From Salminus brasiliensis (Eukaryota > Chordata > Actinopteri > Characiformes > Bryconidae): a DNA stretch of 64,000 nt. The number at the start of each line of letters is the position of its first letter. The first letter of the stretch is position 1. Below the pieces are notes generated by a model. The model saw nothing but the letters and a program-made list of their open reading frames with translations. It was not told the DNA's origin and did not search any database. The stretch covers positions 41,203,973 to 41,267,972 of the forward strand of contig NC_132881.1 of the NCBI RefSeq assembly GCF_030463535.1, written 5' to 3'. The position numbers were made by a program, and so were the translations under genes. This document shows, piece by piece, positions 34,781 through 48,245 of this stretch.

Positions 34781-37700
34781 TTTCACTTGACGCGCATTAA
34801 TTAGAGTAGTGTTTAAAGTACAGGAGTGTGTGGTTTGGGACACAGCCGCAGGATACAGAGAGGGAGGGGAGTCGGTTATACACAGCTGTTCACAGCAGAT
34901 GGGGACGTTACTTCACAGTGAAAGTAAACAGACACTGATTTCTGTATTATGTCAGCAGACAATTATTAATTTGTGAATAAACGATGTCAAATGCTTGATG
35001 TTGGTAGTACAAGTCAAGACCATTATTCTTATAAAACCATTGTTTTGGCATTACTGTGAACATTCCCAAAAAATAATACTGACATATTCAGTCAAATATT
35101 TCATGAAACTAAACCACTTTGTAATTGGGTGTGTATATACACTAAAAAGTATTGGGACGTCTGCTCATCCAGTCTTCTGAAATCAAGAGGATTAAAAAGA
35201 GTGTATCCTGCTTTTGTTGGAGTAACTGTCTCTACTACCCAGGGCTGTCTCCTAGATTGTGGAGCACTGCTGTGAGGAGTGTGTTAGTGAAGTCAGGATG
35301 ATGGATGCTCTCTCCACTTCATCCCCGACTCCCCAACTAACCCCCAAAGTTCTTTCAAAAGCTTAATTATGGATGCAAAAAAAAAAAAAAAGAGATGTTT
35401 GTGATATTTGTAAAACCTTAACATTGTTGGACAGGGATAGCATGAGTTCAGACCTGCTCAGGAGCACCACTGTGTGTAATAAACTGAGATGGGAAAATTA
35501 ACAAGAATGAAAACAGGTTACAGTTTCAATTTCAGCTTTATAAACATATTTGCATGAAAAAAAAAAAAACATTTAGGTGACAAACTGACGTCCTTCAGTT
35601 AAGGTAAAAATCACATGTAATTATAAATGCACCGGAGTACATTTCAGACAACATTTTGAAAATGTAAGGGTAATACTCTATAAAATAAAGGTGCTACAAA
35701 AGGTTTTTTAAATGATGCCATAGAAGAACAACTTTTGGTTTTTTGTATTAGAGATGTGACCTTCAAATTGATAAAGAACCTTTTGCATTAAGAGTCTTTT
35801 GGTCCTTGGGTCTTTAACAGGTTCTTCACACTCACATTTCTATGACAAACATGTACTTGGTTCTCTATGGAACCAAAAGTGGTTCTCCCGGTGGCATCAC
35901 TCAAAGAACCATTTGTAGCACCTATATTTTTAAAAGCATACAGGTGTCATGTGTCATGTTACTTTTCCCATTAGGTTCCCATGCAAGTGATTATTTGAAG
36001 GGTTTGGTTCCAGAATGCATGTAATGCCATTTTTCATTAATTTTTGTTTCTCTGTCAAATAAGTTGTTGAGAGTGAACTTAACACACACAAGAAATCGAA
36101 AAGCTTTACAATAAGTAATTGTCCATTATCCAAATCCACCAAAAATGTATTTTATTATGCTAAATTGACTTTTTACTCCAACTTATGTATAATACTGTAA
36201 TGCAATTTGGAATTAAACTCCTCATTGGTGCAATTCTGAAAACCACTCACAGTTCTGGGAAGTAATTCCTCCAGCTAGGCTTTAGCAGATCAACAGAGTG
36301 TGAGTGGTTACTAAGCTTTTCATCACTTCTAAATGTGGTACAGACAGAAAGAGAAATAACACAGAAATTGCTTGTCTTCTCTCACAGAGACGAAAAAGCC
36401 TTGCCTTGTCTGTTGCTGTGAGAGAGAAATACTGTAGGGACAACTGGACGAATTTCAAAAGGTTAAAGGCCAGCAGCTGCAAGATCCAGCACAACACAGC
36501 TCTCACTGTCCATTCGAGGAAACGTGAAAAACAACAGGCCTCTCAGATCCAGAACTCGCTTTGCAGTTGAAATTTAACTCTTTCACAACACCACCGCTTT
36601 TATTGTGACTTTAATGCAGATTAAAATAGTTATAATAGTTATATTTTATAAAACACTGGCACAATAAAAAAACACCTGCCAATACATATTGTCCAATATA
36701 TAAAATAATATATTTAAGAACAGCTGAAGCAATGTATTATAGACTTAACAAAGTACTGAGGATGTGTGCCATCTGTTGATTGGAGTCCTGACTGTCCAGG
36801 TTTTTTTTTTTTTTTACACAGGATACACAGGAAATCTTCAATTTACAAGCTTTAGGAGGCAAAAAAGAGAGAGAGGAAGATTGTGAGTTCTGCCCTTAAG
36901 TATGTGGATTAGACAACATCTAATAATGAATGTTAAGAGAGCACTAAATATTGTTATGCCTTATTAAATCATTCATGATTCACCCCAAAGTATCTGAAGC
37001 ACAATGCTTTAGGCTTTATTTTCCGCCTGTTTCCAATTAGGCATGCCGTTAAAGCCAACACTCTGTGGTTGCATTATTCGATAAGGAACAGATGGGGTGA
37101 ATCAAGCCAGCCGTGCTCCCTCTCACACTCATAGAACGACTGCGTTTCTATTCTTCTCTTTCCTAGTACTGACAATATTTCATTCATTATGGTTAAATTC
37201 TGGCCTTTCCATTGTTAAAACAGTCTCCAGTACAGGGGAGCAGACCAACAGACACTGCCCCAAGCAGGCCTGTAGATTGAGAATACATTCAACAGCACGC
37301 AGAAAACCGCTGAATATTGTGAATGCTTTTGGAAACGGAGACTGTATTCTGATTCTGGAGTTTGCCCATCTCTTCGGGCAGATTAGGTTACAGATTGACC
37401 AACACCAGATTGTATCAGCAGTGCATGAACCTTTGAACAAGCTGAATTTCCTGAGTTCCTGCAAATGTGCAGTAATATTGATTTTCCTCTCTGGAATCAA
37501 GAGAGAAGCCTCTTAAACCCTCTTTAAAACATTTGCTTGTTTAACACATTTAAATATATGGACACTTAATCTCTCCATTAAGAGATATGGCCATTTAATT
37601 AAACACATACAACCAAAGAAGTGTCTTTTAAAAATACGTTCTTTGGCAAATCAGGGCAGTCTTGCCCTGCTGTTTTTATTGACAGTAATACATGCCTTCC

Positions 37701-38214
37701 CATGAAAGCCAAATTGTGCAGTCTTGTTCTGATTGTAGATGCTAAAGTTTAGACTTTAAGAGCTACCTGAAGATCCTGTGATGACATTTTAGGATTGTTA
37801 GAGACTACTTTATGTGTCTTGTGGTCTGCTCTTACCTGTTGGTAATTGTTCTAAATGTTCTCCACTTTATAAATCCCTTCACAGACTCATCTGCATCTAG
37901 AACCTTTTTACTGAAGGCCTCAGAGAGCTCTCAGGATCTGGCCAAGGTGGTGAGACCACTTACTTCAACAGTAGAAGAAGCAAATCAGACTAAATGTCTG
38001 AGGTTTAAATAAGACAGGCTCCTCCAGAATCCTCTCTAACCATGTTCTTCTCATCTGAAGCTGATGTGCTGCACCTGATTCTAAGTTTAGACATTTTGTT
38101 CAAATGATGATCAAATTTTCATATGTTTAAATATGCTCAAAATACAAAATACTGTTCTTTTTCACATGATTGTACATGTAAACCAGTGCAGACTGGATGA
38201 CATATTCCTAAGTT
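34781..38214. other. Intergenic region with repeats
   Basis: Contains a truncated MITE copy at 35143-35350 and gaacc/ggttc-rich short elements at 35690-35930 that also appear near 30420-30670, 41460-41720 and 52120-52200. The open frames near 37100-37500 and 37812-38012 have no recognisable family or splice support. No gene called. Confidence 0.55.
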
Positions 38215-39663
38215 TTAGCAGTGAGGAACACAAGGCTGGAACTTCTGGTGGTTCTGTGAAGTTTAAGAGGTCAAATATGTCTTAGGGTTTTGTGCATTGC
38301 TCTTACCGAGTAGTTGATAAACCTTCTCCTTTCACTGTACAGCATGAATGAGAAAGCACAGGAGATGCCAGTCTGCACCACATTCAGGCAGAGAAGAATC
38401 GACTTAATTTCTCTGCTGAACAACTGAAGAAGAGACCAAAAGCATTCGTCAAGGTAAAATACCAACGTGTCCTTGTTGTTTGGTGTAAAGTGGGTAAAAC
38501 ACATCTTCATGCATTACAGTGAAAAAGAGATGTCCGTACACTGGAATGATATAGGTGTTTGCACATCTGTTCTGAGTATGCATGGTTCGACATGCATGGA
38601 TCTTCTGGGTTCTTCAGTAAATCAACAACATAGAAGATGACTGCAAGGACTGAGATGAATGCAGCCACCACTGTGATCATCAAGCATGCTAGGACCTAGA
38701 CACAGGAGACGGACAGGCAGAAGCTTACGTTCACTCACTCAGTCACTCACTCTCACATTTACACCAGTTAATGCATATTGATAACACATCGAAATCTGAC
38801 TGGTGATAATCACATATATGAGTGCATACATGAGTGTGAGAACATACGTCAATCAGCCATAACATTACTACTATACACCAACTAACTAATGTTGTGTTGG
38901 TTCCCCTTGCGTCACCAAACCAGTTATCTGACCCAGAAAGGTATGGCCTCCACAAGACACAGCCAGAAGGGAACGTTTTCAACAGTTTGCGCCTCAGTAG
39001 CTCTTCTGTGGGATCAGACCAGACAGGCTAGCCTTCACTCTCCACATGCTTCAGTGAGCCTTGGCCACCCGTGACCCTGTCGCTAGTTCACCATGTTGTA
39101 TTTCTTATTGGGCTCTCTGGAGAGGATGATCATGAACCTACTGGCACCATGTGTAATGCCAGGCAGGAGCTAGAAAGGGCTTTTCTCCCAGCATTGACCT
39201 GTGGAGCAGTGGAACGGTGTTCTCTGGAATGATGGATGGTGCTTCATCTAATATTTTTAGGATGAGTTGGGGAGTTAGGGATGAGGTGGGGTGGTGATCA
39301 TCCAACATCCTAAACTCACTAATGCGCTTGCTGCTGACTGCAATCAAATCCTTACAGCAATGCCACTCCACAATCTAGTAGAAAACTGTTCCTGGACAGT
39401 AGAAACCGTAACTTAAAAAAAGCAGGATAAACTATTTTTAATGCCCTTAAAGTTATGAATGAGCAGGTGTTCTAATACTTTTGTCCATGTAGTTTATGTA
39501 GATTATATTTGGTGTGATCAGCAGCCCAGTGCTGTGTTCTCTCATTCAAAAAGCAGTCTCAGCTAAAACATTCTTTATAACTTCAGTGTTAATGGGCGAT
39601 AGCAGTTCAACGACAGCAGGCTCAATAGAGGGCAATATGTAAATAGACAGTTCTTGGTGACAA

Positions 39664-39703
<40 letters not shown>

Positions 39704-41318
39704 TATTCACATATAGCTGGTTTTAGCTGGGGGGGGTAAATGGTATATTTTGAAAACGAAAATATATATTTAAAAAATGTATTTACTTCAAGAAAAAGAC
39801 ATCTGCACGCTAAACATCTATAGCTTTTTTATCTAAATAAATAAAAAACAAAAATAGTAATGAGGTCTCACCAGCTGTATGCTGTTGCGTCTTTCCATTA
39901 CTAAGGCCATAGCACCTGCAGTAACAAACTGAGAAAGACAAAGGATGGTGAAAGAGTAGTTTTAAGTAGCAACAGATTTACCATGAAATACATACAGGAT
40001 GCTCTGGATCATATGACAATTTTTACTTAAATAGCACAAGTGTGTCTTACTGTTAGGCTGCTCCACCACGGCACACCAAACTTGACAACCTCTGTCAGCT
40101 GAGCATGGAGCAGTGGAATGGAATAGGAGATGACCAGAAACCCCACCATCACCTGACAAATCTAACAGACAGACCACCAGTTTAGACTACAGAGGAACGC
40201 TGTCATAGAAAAAATGTTTATATTAAGATTAACTAAGAATATGCAAACAGCCATAACATTAAAATAAGTAATTAATTAATTAATTGAGGCATGGACTCCA
40301 CAAAACAAAGCCATCAGTACCTTTTTCAGCATTATCACCGCTTGTCCTTCCTCTAGGTACTGACCACTGCCTAACAAGCCTTCAAGAACTGACTGTTCAC
40401 TTGCAGCCTAATATGCACTACCTCTTAAATCAATGTTATTCACTGCAGTCAGTGGTATAGTATTATCGCTGATGAATGTGTGCAACAGTGGGGTCATTCT
40501 GCATTAATTCAACTTCCATGACATGGAAGCAAAATGAGGGCAGCAAAACAGTCAACAAAATTATTCCATCCAGCCATGCAAAATTTCAAAGCTGGGCCCC
40601 CTTAAATGTTTTTAGTTATGACTTTGAAAGTTTGCCCAAGAATCTGCTGTGCATCATATAAGAATGCATAAACTTTCATGATTTTAATTTTTTTGGTATT
40701 AGATTACTTTTTTATATTGTTACCAGTGAAGTATGTCATGTATAAAATATTAATAAACCTCCACAAATTTATTGAAGAATTTGAAGGTAATTTATCTTCA
40801 TACATTAATATAAAACCAGTGCTTAATAAGCATAATTTTTGCCATTTTTAAATGAATTTGAATCTGTTCTTCACATTGAATTTTATTTAGTTATAAAGTT
40901 TATAAAGGTTATACAGTTATATTGAAAGTTATAAAGGTTTTTTCCTCCCCCTTCAATTTCAGAGATAGGTTTCTGGTTTCTGATCTGACAGCAATGATAG
41001 TAAAAAAAAGGAGCAAGGCTTTGAAATTTCAGATGGTAGAACAACTGTTTAATGGAAATCCACAACATGCCAGGATAAACACTGTGTGGGTTGACGTGAA
41101 ATCCCCTAGTGGTTGTTAGCGATTAAAAAAGTGAACAAATAAAATGACTAGGATCAAATGGGTTTGGGTCTCCACTTGACACAATCACTTACCCCCATTG
41201 TTTTGGGCTCCCCTTTGCGTATACTCTCATTCAAGAGTTCCTTTTTGTCTGTTAATTTCTTCACATTTTGGTCTTCACTCACATTGACAGACAAGTCACT
41301 CGCCACTGTCACCGCCAT
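38215..41318 (-). CDS. MS4A family four-span membrane protein (minus-strand gene)
   Basis: Coding exons on the minus strand are 41318-41193, 40161-40051, 39928-39872, 38695-38540 and 38423-38307, all phase 0, plus a tentative last exon 38253-38215, giving about 201 residues. MS4A proteins (CD20 relatives) are four-helix plasma or endosomal membrane proteins of immune and sensory cells. The hallmark ending KGEPKTMG of the first coding exon is followed by TM1 (ICQVMVGFLVISYSIPLL), TM2 across FGVPWWSS-LTFVTAGAMALV, TM3 (LMITVVAAFISVLAVIFYVV), a cysteine-bearing loop (DPCMSNHAYSEQMC) and TM4 (SILLCLNVVQTGISCAFSF). The 37- and 19-codon exons match the plus-strand MS4A gene exactly. The final exon is uncertain: without splicing, the frame stops 14 codons later. 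Confidence 0.82.
38850..39115. mobile_element. Repeat element with CAGCCATAACATT end
   Basis: Begins atcagccataacattactac, an end also seen at 40244 (cagccataacattaaaa) within the next intron. The interior resembles common fish DNA-transposon derivatives. Not assigned to a superfamily. Confidence 0.5.
39120..39494 (-). mobile_element. MITE family copy, reverse
   Basis: Contains the ggatgagttggggagttaggg and gatcatccaacatcct blocks and ends with taatacttttgtccatgtag, the family terminus. In an MS4A intron. Confidence 0.7.
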
Positions 41319-41563
41319 TCTCTTTCAGGGCCTAAAGACATTCAACAGAGACAGAGGAGCAGATCTTTACAAGCTTAACAGAACTGTGATAGTGAGTGAA
41401 GACAAGCAGTCCTATCTAAAATAAATAAATTCATTTATTTGCTGGCCAGTAGATTTTTAAGGTTCCACTGCTAAATGAAAAAAGGTTCCTCAAAAGAACT
41501 TGATTAAAAATGTAATCTGCACTTTAATGCACACTTTAAGCAAAAAAAAGGTTTCTAAATAGT

Positions 41564-41613
41564 ATAGTAGTGAGAAATTATTATAATTATTATTATAATT
41601 CTCACTACTATAA
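41564..41613. repeat. Hairpin with 14-bp perfect arms
   Basis: TATAGTAGTGAGAA and its exact complement flank an AT-rich loop that is itself nearly palindromic, just upstream of the first coding exon of the minus-strand MS4A gene. Confidence 0.75.
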
Positions 41614-43199
41614 TTATAATTATTATTAGTTATTTGGCTCATAACTCTTTTTTTGGCCATGGTTATGTATACTGTAAAACCACTGCATTTATTAAAGAAC
41701 CATTGAAGAACCCATTTTTTAAGCAAGTTTCTACCCAAAGCACCATTGAGAAAAAAGGGAATTCCAATTTTGCTCTTCCTCAAAGATACTCTGACATATT
41801 TCTAATTCTAATACCATGAGAAACAGGAAGGAAGCATGAAGGAACACAGCCAATGTTTAATCCAGGGAAAATGCATTTGCAGATGTGAGTCCACTTAAAC
41901 ACACAGGAGGGGTGAGGACTACTTTTGCATAAAGCTGAGTTCATGGTTTGGAGAGCAGGAAATCATCTCTTCACGAGAAAGATCTTATGCTGAAACACGT
42001 TTTATTTATTAAGGTAAAAAGGTTAAAACGGTAGTTATGGCTTTTCAATCATGGCCTTTCTACTCACTGCCTGAGATGGTGTGAAGCATCATCAACAAAG
42101 TCCTGAAAACCAGGACTCACTGAGAGTGAAGCTGAAGCAGACCCAGAATGACTTTACAGAACCAACAATTTGCCAGGACAAATAAATGGTCTGACTGTTG
42201 ATGAATGTCAACAGTCAAGGTCACACAATGCACCCAGGCCAAGACTGAATATCAAGTAGTGCTGGGCGATATGACAAGTAGGCACCATATGGAGGGTGTG
42301 GGAGGGGAGTTAGGACGATTCTAAGGGAATATTTTGGCAGGATTGTTGTGGGGACCAGTGTAATATCTTTTCATGGGGCCCAAAATCCTTGGCATTGCCC
42401 CTGGATATGACCTCAAACGATTATAAAGGTGTCACAAGTCACATGACTACACGTGCGGTGGTATGTTGTTAAGGGGACAGTACATGAACACATACAGTGT
42501 TAACAGTAGGAACAGCAACTTTTATAGATCCAAATAATTGACATGAGCAAGATTAAGTCGATTAGAGGGTCTGAATGTTGGTTTCGGTTCATTTTTGATT
42601 AATTGCCCAGCTTTAACATCAAGAAACCTGTTCACCCAATTACATGTTAAATAACATTTTCTTTACCAAAATGAAATTATTAATGCCATTATTTTGTTAA
42701 AGGTTGAATTTACTGTGTCTTAACAGTTGGTTATAGGTTATAGCCTTTTTGTAATTTCTCAATGTGTATAAATGTGGTGTTTCTAACCTACATAACCTAC
42801 ATGTCTCTTTCATAAAGCAACTGTATATATTTATTCTTACATAATCAGATGGTGAGATGGTGGTATGTTGCTCCCTAGCTTGTTCACTTCAGAATGTGCT
42901 ATCATTACTGTGTATTTAACTAACAGTCAGCACTCTCAGCACTCAGAGGTCCATCTTCTGTTATTATGGATTCTTGTTTTATAGCTCATAAAAGAAAGAG
43001 AGAGATAGAGAAAGAAAGAGAGTGGAAGAGAAAAACCTCTGGCCATACTTTTGGAACAATACGATCACTAAAGACATGTTTGTGAGAGTCAACAGCTTGT
43101 TTGATAGGTGGCTAACATGATTGTGAGAGCTTGTAGCTCAGCTTAATACTATACCAAGATGTTTCAACTGTGGCATGCCACATTTTTTCAACTTTCGCT

Positions 43200-43404
43200 T
43201 TTCAACCAAATATTAATGTTATGCAAAGTTGTCTTTTAAACAAATTTCTGCTAAGCAGAGCAGATTTGACAGGTGGAGCGGCAGTAAGAAAGGCATTGAT
43301 AGGTTGGCAAAACAAGAAAAGTAGGCTTGCCTGGGCCATGCAGCACTATCACTGGACTACTGAACAAATTGAGGGTGTTCTAAAACTTTTGACTGTTAGT
43401 GTAC
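43200..43404 (+). mobile_element. Internally deleted Tc1-like element
   Basis: The plus strand encodes a Tc1-type transposase piece (KKSRLAWAMQHYHWTTEQ). At the point where WSDE should follow, the frame joins directly to aaaacttttgactgttagtg, which looks like a terminal repeat. The rest of the open frame to 43550 is read-through. Confidence 0.7.
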
Positions 43405-44099
43405 GTGAAGATGCTGCTCATTTGAAAAACAATACTACGAAGAAAGGAGATAAGTTTGAGAGGGATCAGCTCAAACATCTGTGCACACATCTATCAAGTA
43501 TAAAAAATATATATCAAAGGTACAAAAATGCTAAAACAGCTTCCCCATAAATTTTGAGCATAGATGTGGAGCACTGCACAAGCTTACACTAATAATCTGC
43601 AGGAGGATATCTCACATGCCGGATAGCCTCCCAGACTGCTGTCTCAATTTCCTGACACTGTGACACTGAATAGAAATAATACAGGAATGAAAATAAACAA
43701 GATAAAAAAAAACTCTTTAAGATTTGATCTATTGTAAAATGTGTTTAACCCCGTTTTAAACACCAACGTCCGCCAGCGGGCAGAACGTGTTATTACAAAC
43801 TTCTATTACCAAAAACAGCCTCTTTAGTTTCTGAGTAATACGCCTTAGTAATAAGCCTTTCTGCATTAAAGGGTTAAATAGTTTCTTCTAGGGATGTTGT
43901 GATTCATTCCAATAAACTACGCTGAACCTTCATTTGTGGCCTTATTATGGTGAACAAAACAATACAGAGCTTTATTTTAACTGATAAGTGCTGGGACGTT
44001 GCCAGTTAGCCGCCAAAACACAGCTGAAGTTGTCCTTTTACTTGAACTTTATGTTCTGAACTGGAAGCTCCTGGAACACCAGTGTCACTGTCTACAGTC

Positions 44100-44330
44100 A
44101 AGCAAGCTGTACATTGGTACAGACTGAGAGGATGCCATGCAAAAAAAAAACCCTGAGGTCCAAAAGTGACACCAAGTTGTATAGTTGACCACGTGGAAAA
44201 AGAAAAGGCCTTTGGGAAGGAAGTTTTGTGGTTAGATGATATAACAATACCTGGGGAAGTAAAGATGAGGTATTCAAGCCCAAGACCACTTTACCAACTG
44301 TTAAGCATGGTGGTGTTAAGATCTTTTCTC
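44100..44330 (+). mobile_element. Tc1-like transposase relic
   Basis: Broken frames give GKEVLWLDD (compare the WSDE catalytic motif) and, further on, LPTVKHGGV (compare TPTVKHGGGS). Stops and shifts separate them; inactive. Confidence 0.7.
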
Positions 44331-44370
44331 AAAGTCCACACACTAACAACAGTAGTAGTATATATTCTGT

Positions 44371-45235
44371 ATGGACAAAAGTATTGGGACACTTCATATT
44401 GTCAATGTTCACACAATGAAGTGAAGTTAAGACACAACACCATGGTGTTAAGTAAGCAAAATTCAACACCTGTCAAGTTATTAATCTGACATGTTGTTAA
44501 TTCAGTGTTGTTTTTTGAAGGATATGTGACTTTAATCTCTAGCCAAAATTCAACACCTGTTTAAATGTTGTGTTTTAACATCAACTCAATTTTCATTTTT
44601 AATTCTATGTCTTTCCAATCTCAGATTGACATCCCAAGCCTGCTGGGAACATGTACACATACACATGCACACACACATACAGTGCCTTTAAAATGTTTTC
44701 CCCTTTTATTGCTTTCATTAATGGAATCATGGTCAAAATAATTTGGCCTTATTTTTTATTAAGACGAGTTTATCCTGCTTCTGTTGGAGTAACTGTCTCT
44801 GCTGTCCAGGGAAGGAGGCTTTCTACTAGATTTTGAAGGAGCATTGCTGTGAGGATTTGAGTGCATTTAGTGATGAGAAAATTTGTGAGTTCAGGATGTT
44901 TGATGACCACCAACCCACCTCACCCCCAACTCCCAACTCATCCCAAAAGTACTAGAAGGAGCACTGTCCATCATTCTAGAGAACACAATTCCACTGCTTC
45001 ACAGCTCCACAGCTCTGGAGCACAGCTCACAACTCCACTGCTCTGGTGGGAGGCCCTATACCCCTCTAGCCCACGCCTGGAATTAGACATGTTGCCAATA
45101 GGTTCATGTTCGTCTACTCTAGAGAGTCCTATTCTGTTGGCTATATGGACTAGACAAGCTGTGTGTGCATTTGTACATCTGTGTCAGCAATGGGTGCAAC
45201 TTAAAGTAGCTGAATGGGTGTCCATAATAATGTGT
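44371..45235 (+). mobile_element. MITE fragment (44371-44400) and MITE copy (44775-45235)
   Basis: The first part holds only the end tgtatggacaaaagtattgg; the second holds the long interior with gttggagtaactgtctctgc and ctgtgtcagcaatgggtgca. The intervening bases include a piece starting agtgcctttaaaatgttttc that resembles the element at 47385. Confidence 0.65.
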
Positions 45236-45477
45236 AAGGTCTATATAATAATGTAACATATTTCATAATGAATGGGCCAATAGAAATGCTCCAAAATTAC
45301 TTGGAACAAAATCTTTTTACACTGACTACCATTGAAAGTTAAGAAAGTTCCCATTTGTGAAGGTTTCCAGGTTTGTGCGCGATGATGAATAATAACTACG
45401 TTATAAGCTTTAGTTCATTGAAAGAGAGAATTAATAGTTGGCCTGGTTGTAAGTATAGAAGTGTAGAGTTACTCACG

Positions 45478-46080
45478 TAAATCAAACAGTGCGTTAAAAA
45501 GGGCAACACCGTGTCAGTAGACAGTCAAACAAGAGCGACGTGGGCTGAACGTTGCGCAAGCATTGCCAGGACGCACAAAAAACGATAACGCATCTGTGCG
45601 TAATGGGCACGATTTACGACCTGCTCAGCCCGCGAAGGTTCTCCGGCATCCAGGGCACCGTGATAAGCGAAGGAGCCTGGTTTTGGTTGCTTGTCCTTAA
45701 AGATGGTTTTCACAGCGCCTTCACGCCCCACGACCCTTTCAGCTTTATGGTGACCAATTACGCTCCCTACCGCCCCATCCCTCCCAGCAACAACTCACCG
45801 AAACGCCGTGCAAACCGTCCCGATTTCCAAACTCCTCCAAACACCAGATCTCTTACACCAATGCCAGCAACACGAATCCCAGAAAGTCTCGATAACTACA
45901 TGCAGACCACGTCCCACCCGTTGTTTTTCTCTTTACTCGTCCCTTCTGCCCCCTCCTCCTACCCTGTGCTTGCGCACTCATTCGAGTTTGTTGCTTCATA
46001 TCACAAGTCCAGTCCTCGGCTTTCTGCCCAAGCGTAGCTGATCGCCACTACACAGCCGAGAGGGATTCCTGCTTTCGGGG
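45478..46080. promoter_or_regulatory. Candidate shared promoter of two divergent MS4A genes
   Basis: A GC-richer, CG-containing segment lies between the two head-to-head MS4A genes. On the minus strand a donor (TTAC then gtgagt) ends at 45477; on the plus strand a donor (TTTCGGG then gtaagt) ends at 46080. Both genes have acceptors just before their first coding ATG, so each needs a noncoding first exon, and these are good candidates. The open frames here on both strands have no recognised family. Inference from position and splice signals. Confidence 0.45.
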
Positions 46081-46246
46081 TAAGTAGATGTCTTTTTTTG
46101 ACTCAGTCAGTCTCAAAAGCGTGTTGGATAAAGCAGTGCGTTCTGACCGTGGTGTGTGCAGTGTTGAACTTTTAGCCTGTTCACTTTCTCCACAGAACAT
46201 ATTCCATATTCTTCTGTTGTCCTGCAGAGGGGGGTGTGGGTGTGGG

Positions 46247-46248
46247 AG

Positions 46249-46279
<31 letters not shown>

Positions 46280-46292
46280 GAGGGGGGGGGGT
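46247..46292. repeat. GT microsatellite with G run
   Basis: A GT run followed by ggaggggggggg. Confidence 0.9.
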
Positions 46293-46929
46293 GCACAAGG
46301 GCGACTAAGGGAGTCCATCCCATTACTGTCAGTGGGAGTTAATGTACTGGAGTTCACTGCACGCTCTTCACCCTCACTTGTTGTTCCCTTTTCTCTCTCT
46401 CTCTCTCTTTCTCGTGCCACCAAACCCTCTGAAAGGGCAAGGCTGCTAACTTTGCCTGGGTGATCATATGGAGTGATGTTGGAGAGTGCAGGGTTTCTCT
46501 AAACACATTTCCAGGCTACATTCCACATGCAGTGTCCATAGTAAGCGGAACAGAACATGTGGTTTTCATCAAACCATCCTCTTTCTCTCTCTCTCTCTCA
46601 CTCTCGCTCTCTCTCTGGGTCACTTCCACTCCTCGGATCTCCAGTGGGGGGATAAATGAACTTCAGTTGTTTATTGGAGCAGTACATAATGGGCTTGGCT
46701 TTGTACGTTCCTGGAATTATCCCTCAAGAATACTGTTTCTATCGAAAGTCTTTGTTTGGGGAATAGAAGAAGCTGGAGGACTTTTTAAAAAAAAACTTGA
46801 ATAGGACCACTATCCTTCATTCCTTGACTTCCCCCACGTCCTTTTTTAACTAGACACGCACAGACAAACTCAGCCGGCCACTAAGATTAATAGATGTTGT
46901 AATCTGGTTGAATGTAAATTTGAGACATC

Positions 46930-47460
46930 AGGTCACTAAACTTCTGTGTCAGAACAACGTCTTATGCCAACGTTAGTTGGACATTGACGTTGAAATGTGG
47001 TTGTTTTTAACATTGTGATGTTAAGTAACTCCAAAATCCAACGTCTTCCAGATGTTACATGCCAGCAACATATTGACATAGTAAGGACCATTTAGTTGTG
47101 ATGTATGGTGACCAAAAACATCTGCTAAATATATTGTTAATGTTTACACGTCAATGTCGTATTGGTAAGTAACCAAAATTCAGCCTCAGACTAAAGTTGG
47201 GAGTTTGATGTCAACCCAAGGTTGATTTTTAACAGATATGTAACTAATTGTAATTATGTAATTAATTTTAAGCCCAAATCTAATGTCTGTATAATGTTGG
47301 GTTTTGACGCTAATTTTGAACAAAAATTTAACATCTATCCGAGTTCAATGTCTCCATTTATCCGGCGTCACATACACACACATAAAGTGCCTATAAAAAA
47401 ATATTCACCTCCTTGGACGTTTCCTCCGTTTATTGCTTGTATAATTGGAGCCATGGTCGT
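46930..47460. repeat. Degenerate interspersed repeats
   Basis: From 46930 to 47340 short caacgtc/gacgttg-like motifs recur in both orientations, as in a common fish repeat. At 47385 a segment begins agtgcctataaaaaaatatt, a transposon-end-like sequence. No coding content. Confidence 0.45.
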
Positions 47461-48056
47461 ATAAAAGTAAAAGCAATGTAAGGAAAAATGCCAAAAGCTT
47501 AGGCCGCACCTCAGGGGCCTATAGTGCCCTACCCCACCTCCCAAAAAACATTTTTCTAAAAGCCATAATGACTATAATGTTCTATTAAAATGTTAATACT
47601 GGAAAATATTTCAACTGCATATCTGCCCATTGAAAATGAATGCATTTTAGTAATATCAGTATATTAAAGGACTATCTATGTGCACTACTGAGCATTAACA
47701 TGTGTTTCATGGAGCGGAAAATACAGACATGTACAGATGTGCTGGATCGCTTACAAACCAATAGGGTGTTAGAATGGTATGAATGGTATGTTTCCAGATG
47801 GCGCAATTTATCTAGATGGGTTTTTTATATACGATGACAAACTGTAATGAAAACAAACCGAAATGAGATAGAAGTAACAAGGCTATTTTAAAAATATAAA
47901 GAGTAGGAAGTACAGATAATTGCATGAAAATGTAAAGAGTCAAAGTAAAAAGTCAACTGAAAAATAATTACTCCAGTAAAGTATAGATAACCAAAATTTC
48001 TACTTACGTAAGGTGACAAAGAATTTGTATATTTCATTACTTGACACCTCTGCATA

Positions 48057-48245
48057 TTACTTCCATTTCTTAATCATGGTTGTACTGAACTCCAGGGTTT
48101 GATCAGTCACTGGGACATTTTTGTATCCATCCCCTGACTTATACTCTTCAGTAAGCTTTTCTCTGAGCTGTGTGGAGGATTCTTTTGTCTTCATGGTGAA
48201 TTTGTAGTCAGAAATGCTGATTGACCAGTGACCCATTTGCCACAC
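48057..48245 (-). mobile_element. Tc1-like transposase N-terminal relic
   Basis: The minus strand encodes MKTKESSTQLREKLTEEYKS then GDGYKNV, matching the first DNA-binding helix-turn-helix of Tc1-type transposases, and ends in IKKWK. Only the N-terminal part remains. Confidence 0.72.

Noticed and set aside
37097-37516. Open frames of 139 and 106 codons on opposite strands
   Set aside because: No motif, no family resemblance and no splice or promoter context; overlapping frames on both strands are expected by chance.
45552-46037. Open frame of 161 codons in GC-rich DNA, with an opposing 68-codon frame
   Set aside because: GC-rich promoters often hold long chance frames. No recognisable domain; better explained as untranslated first exons.
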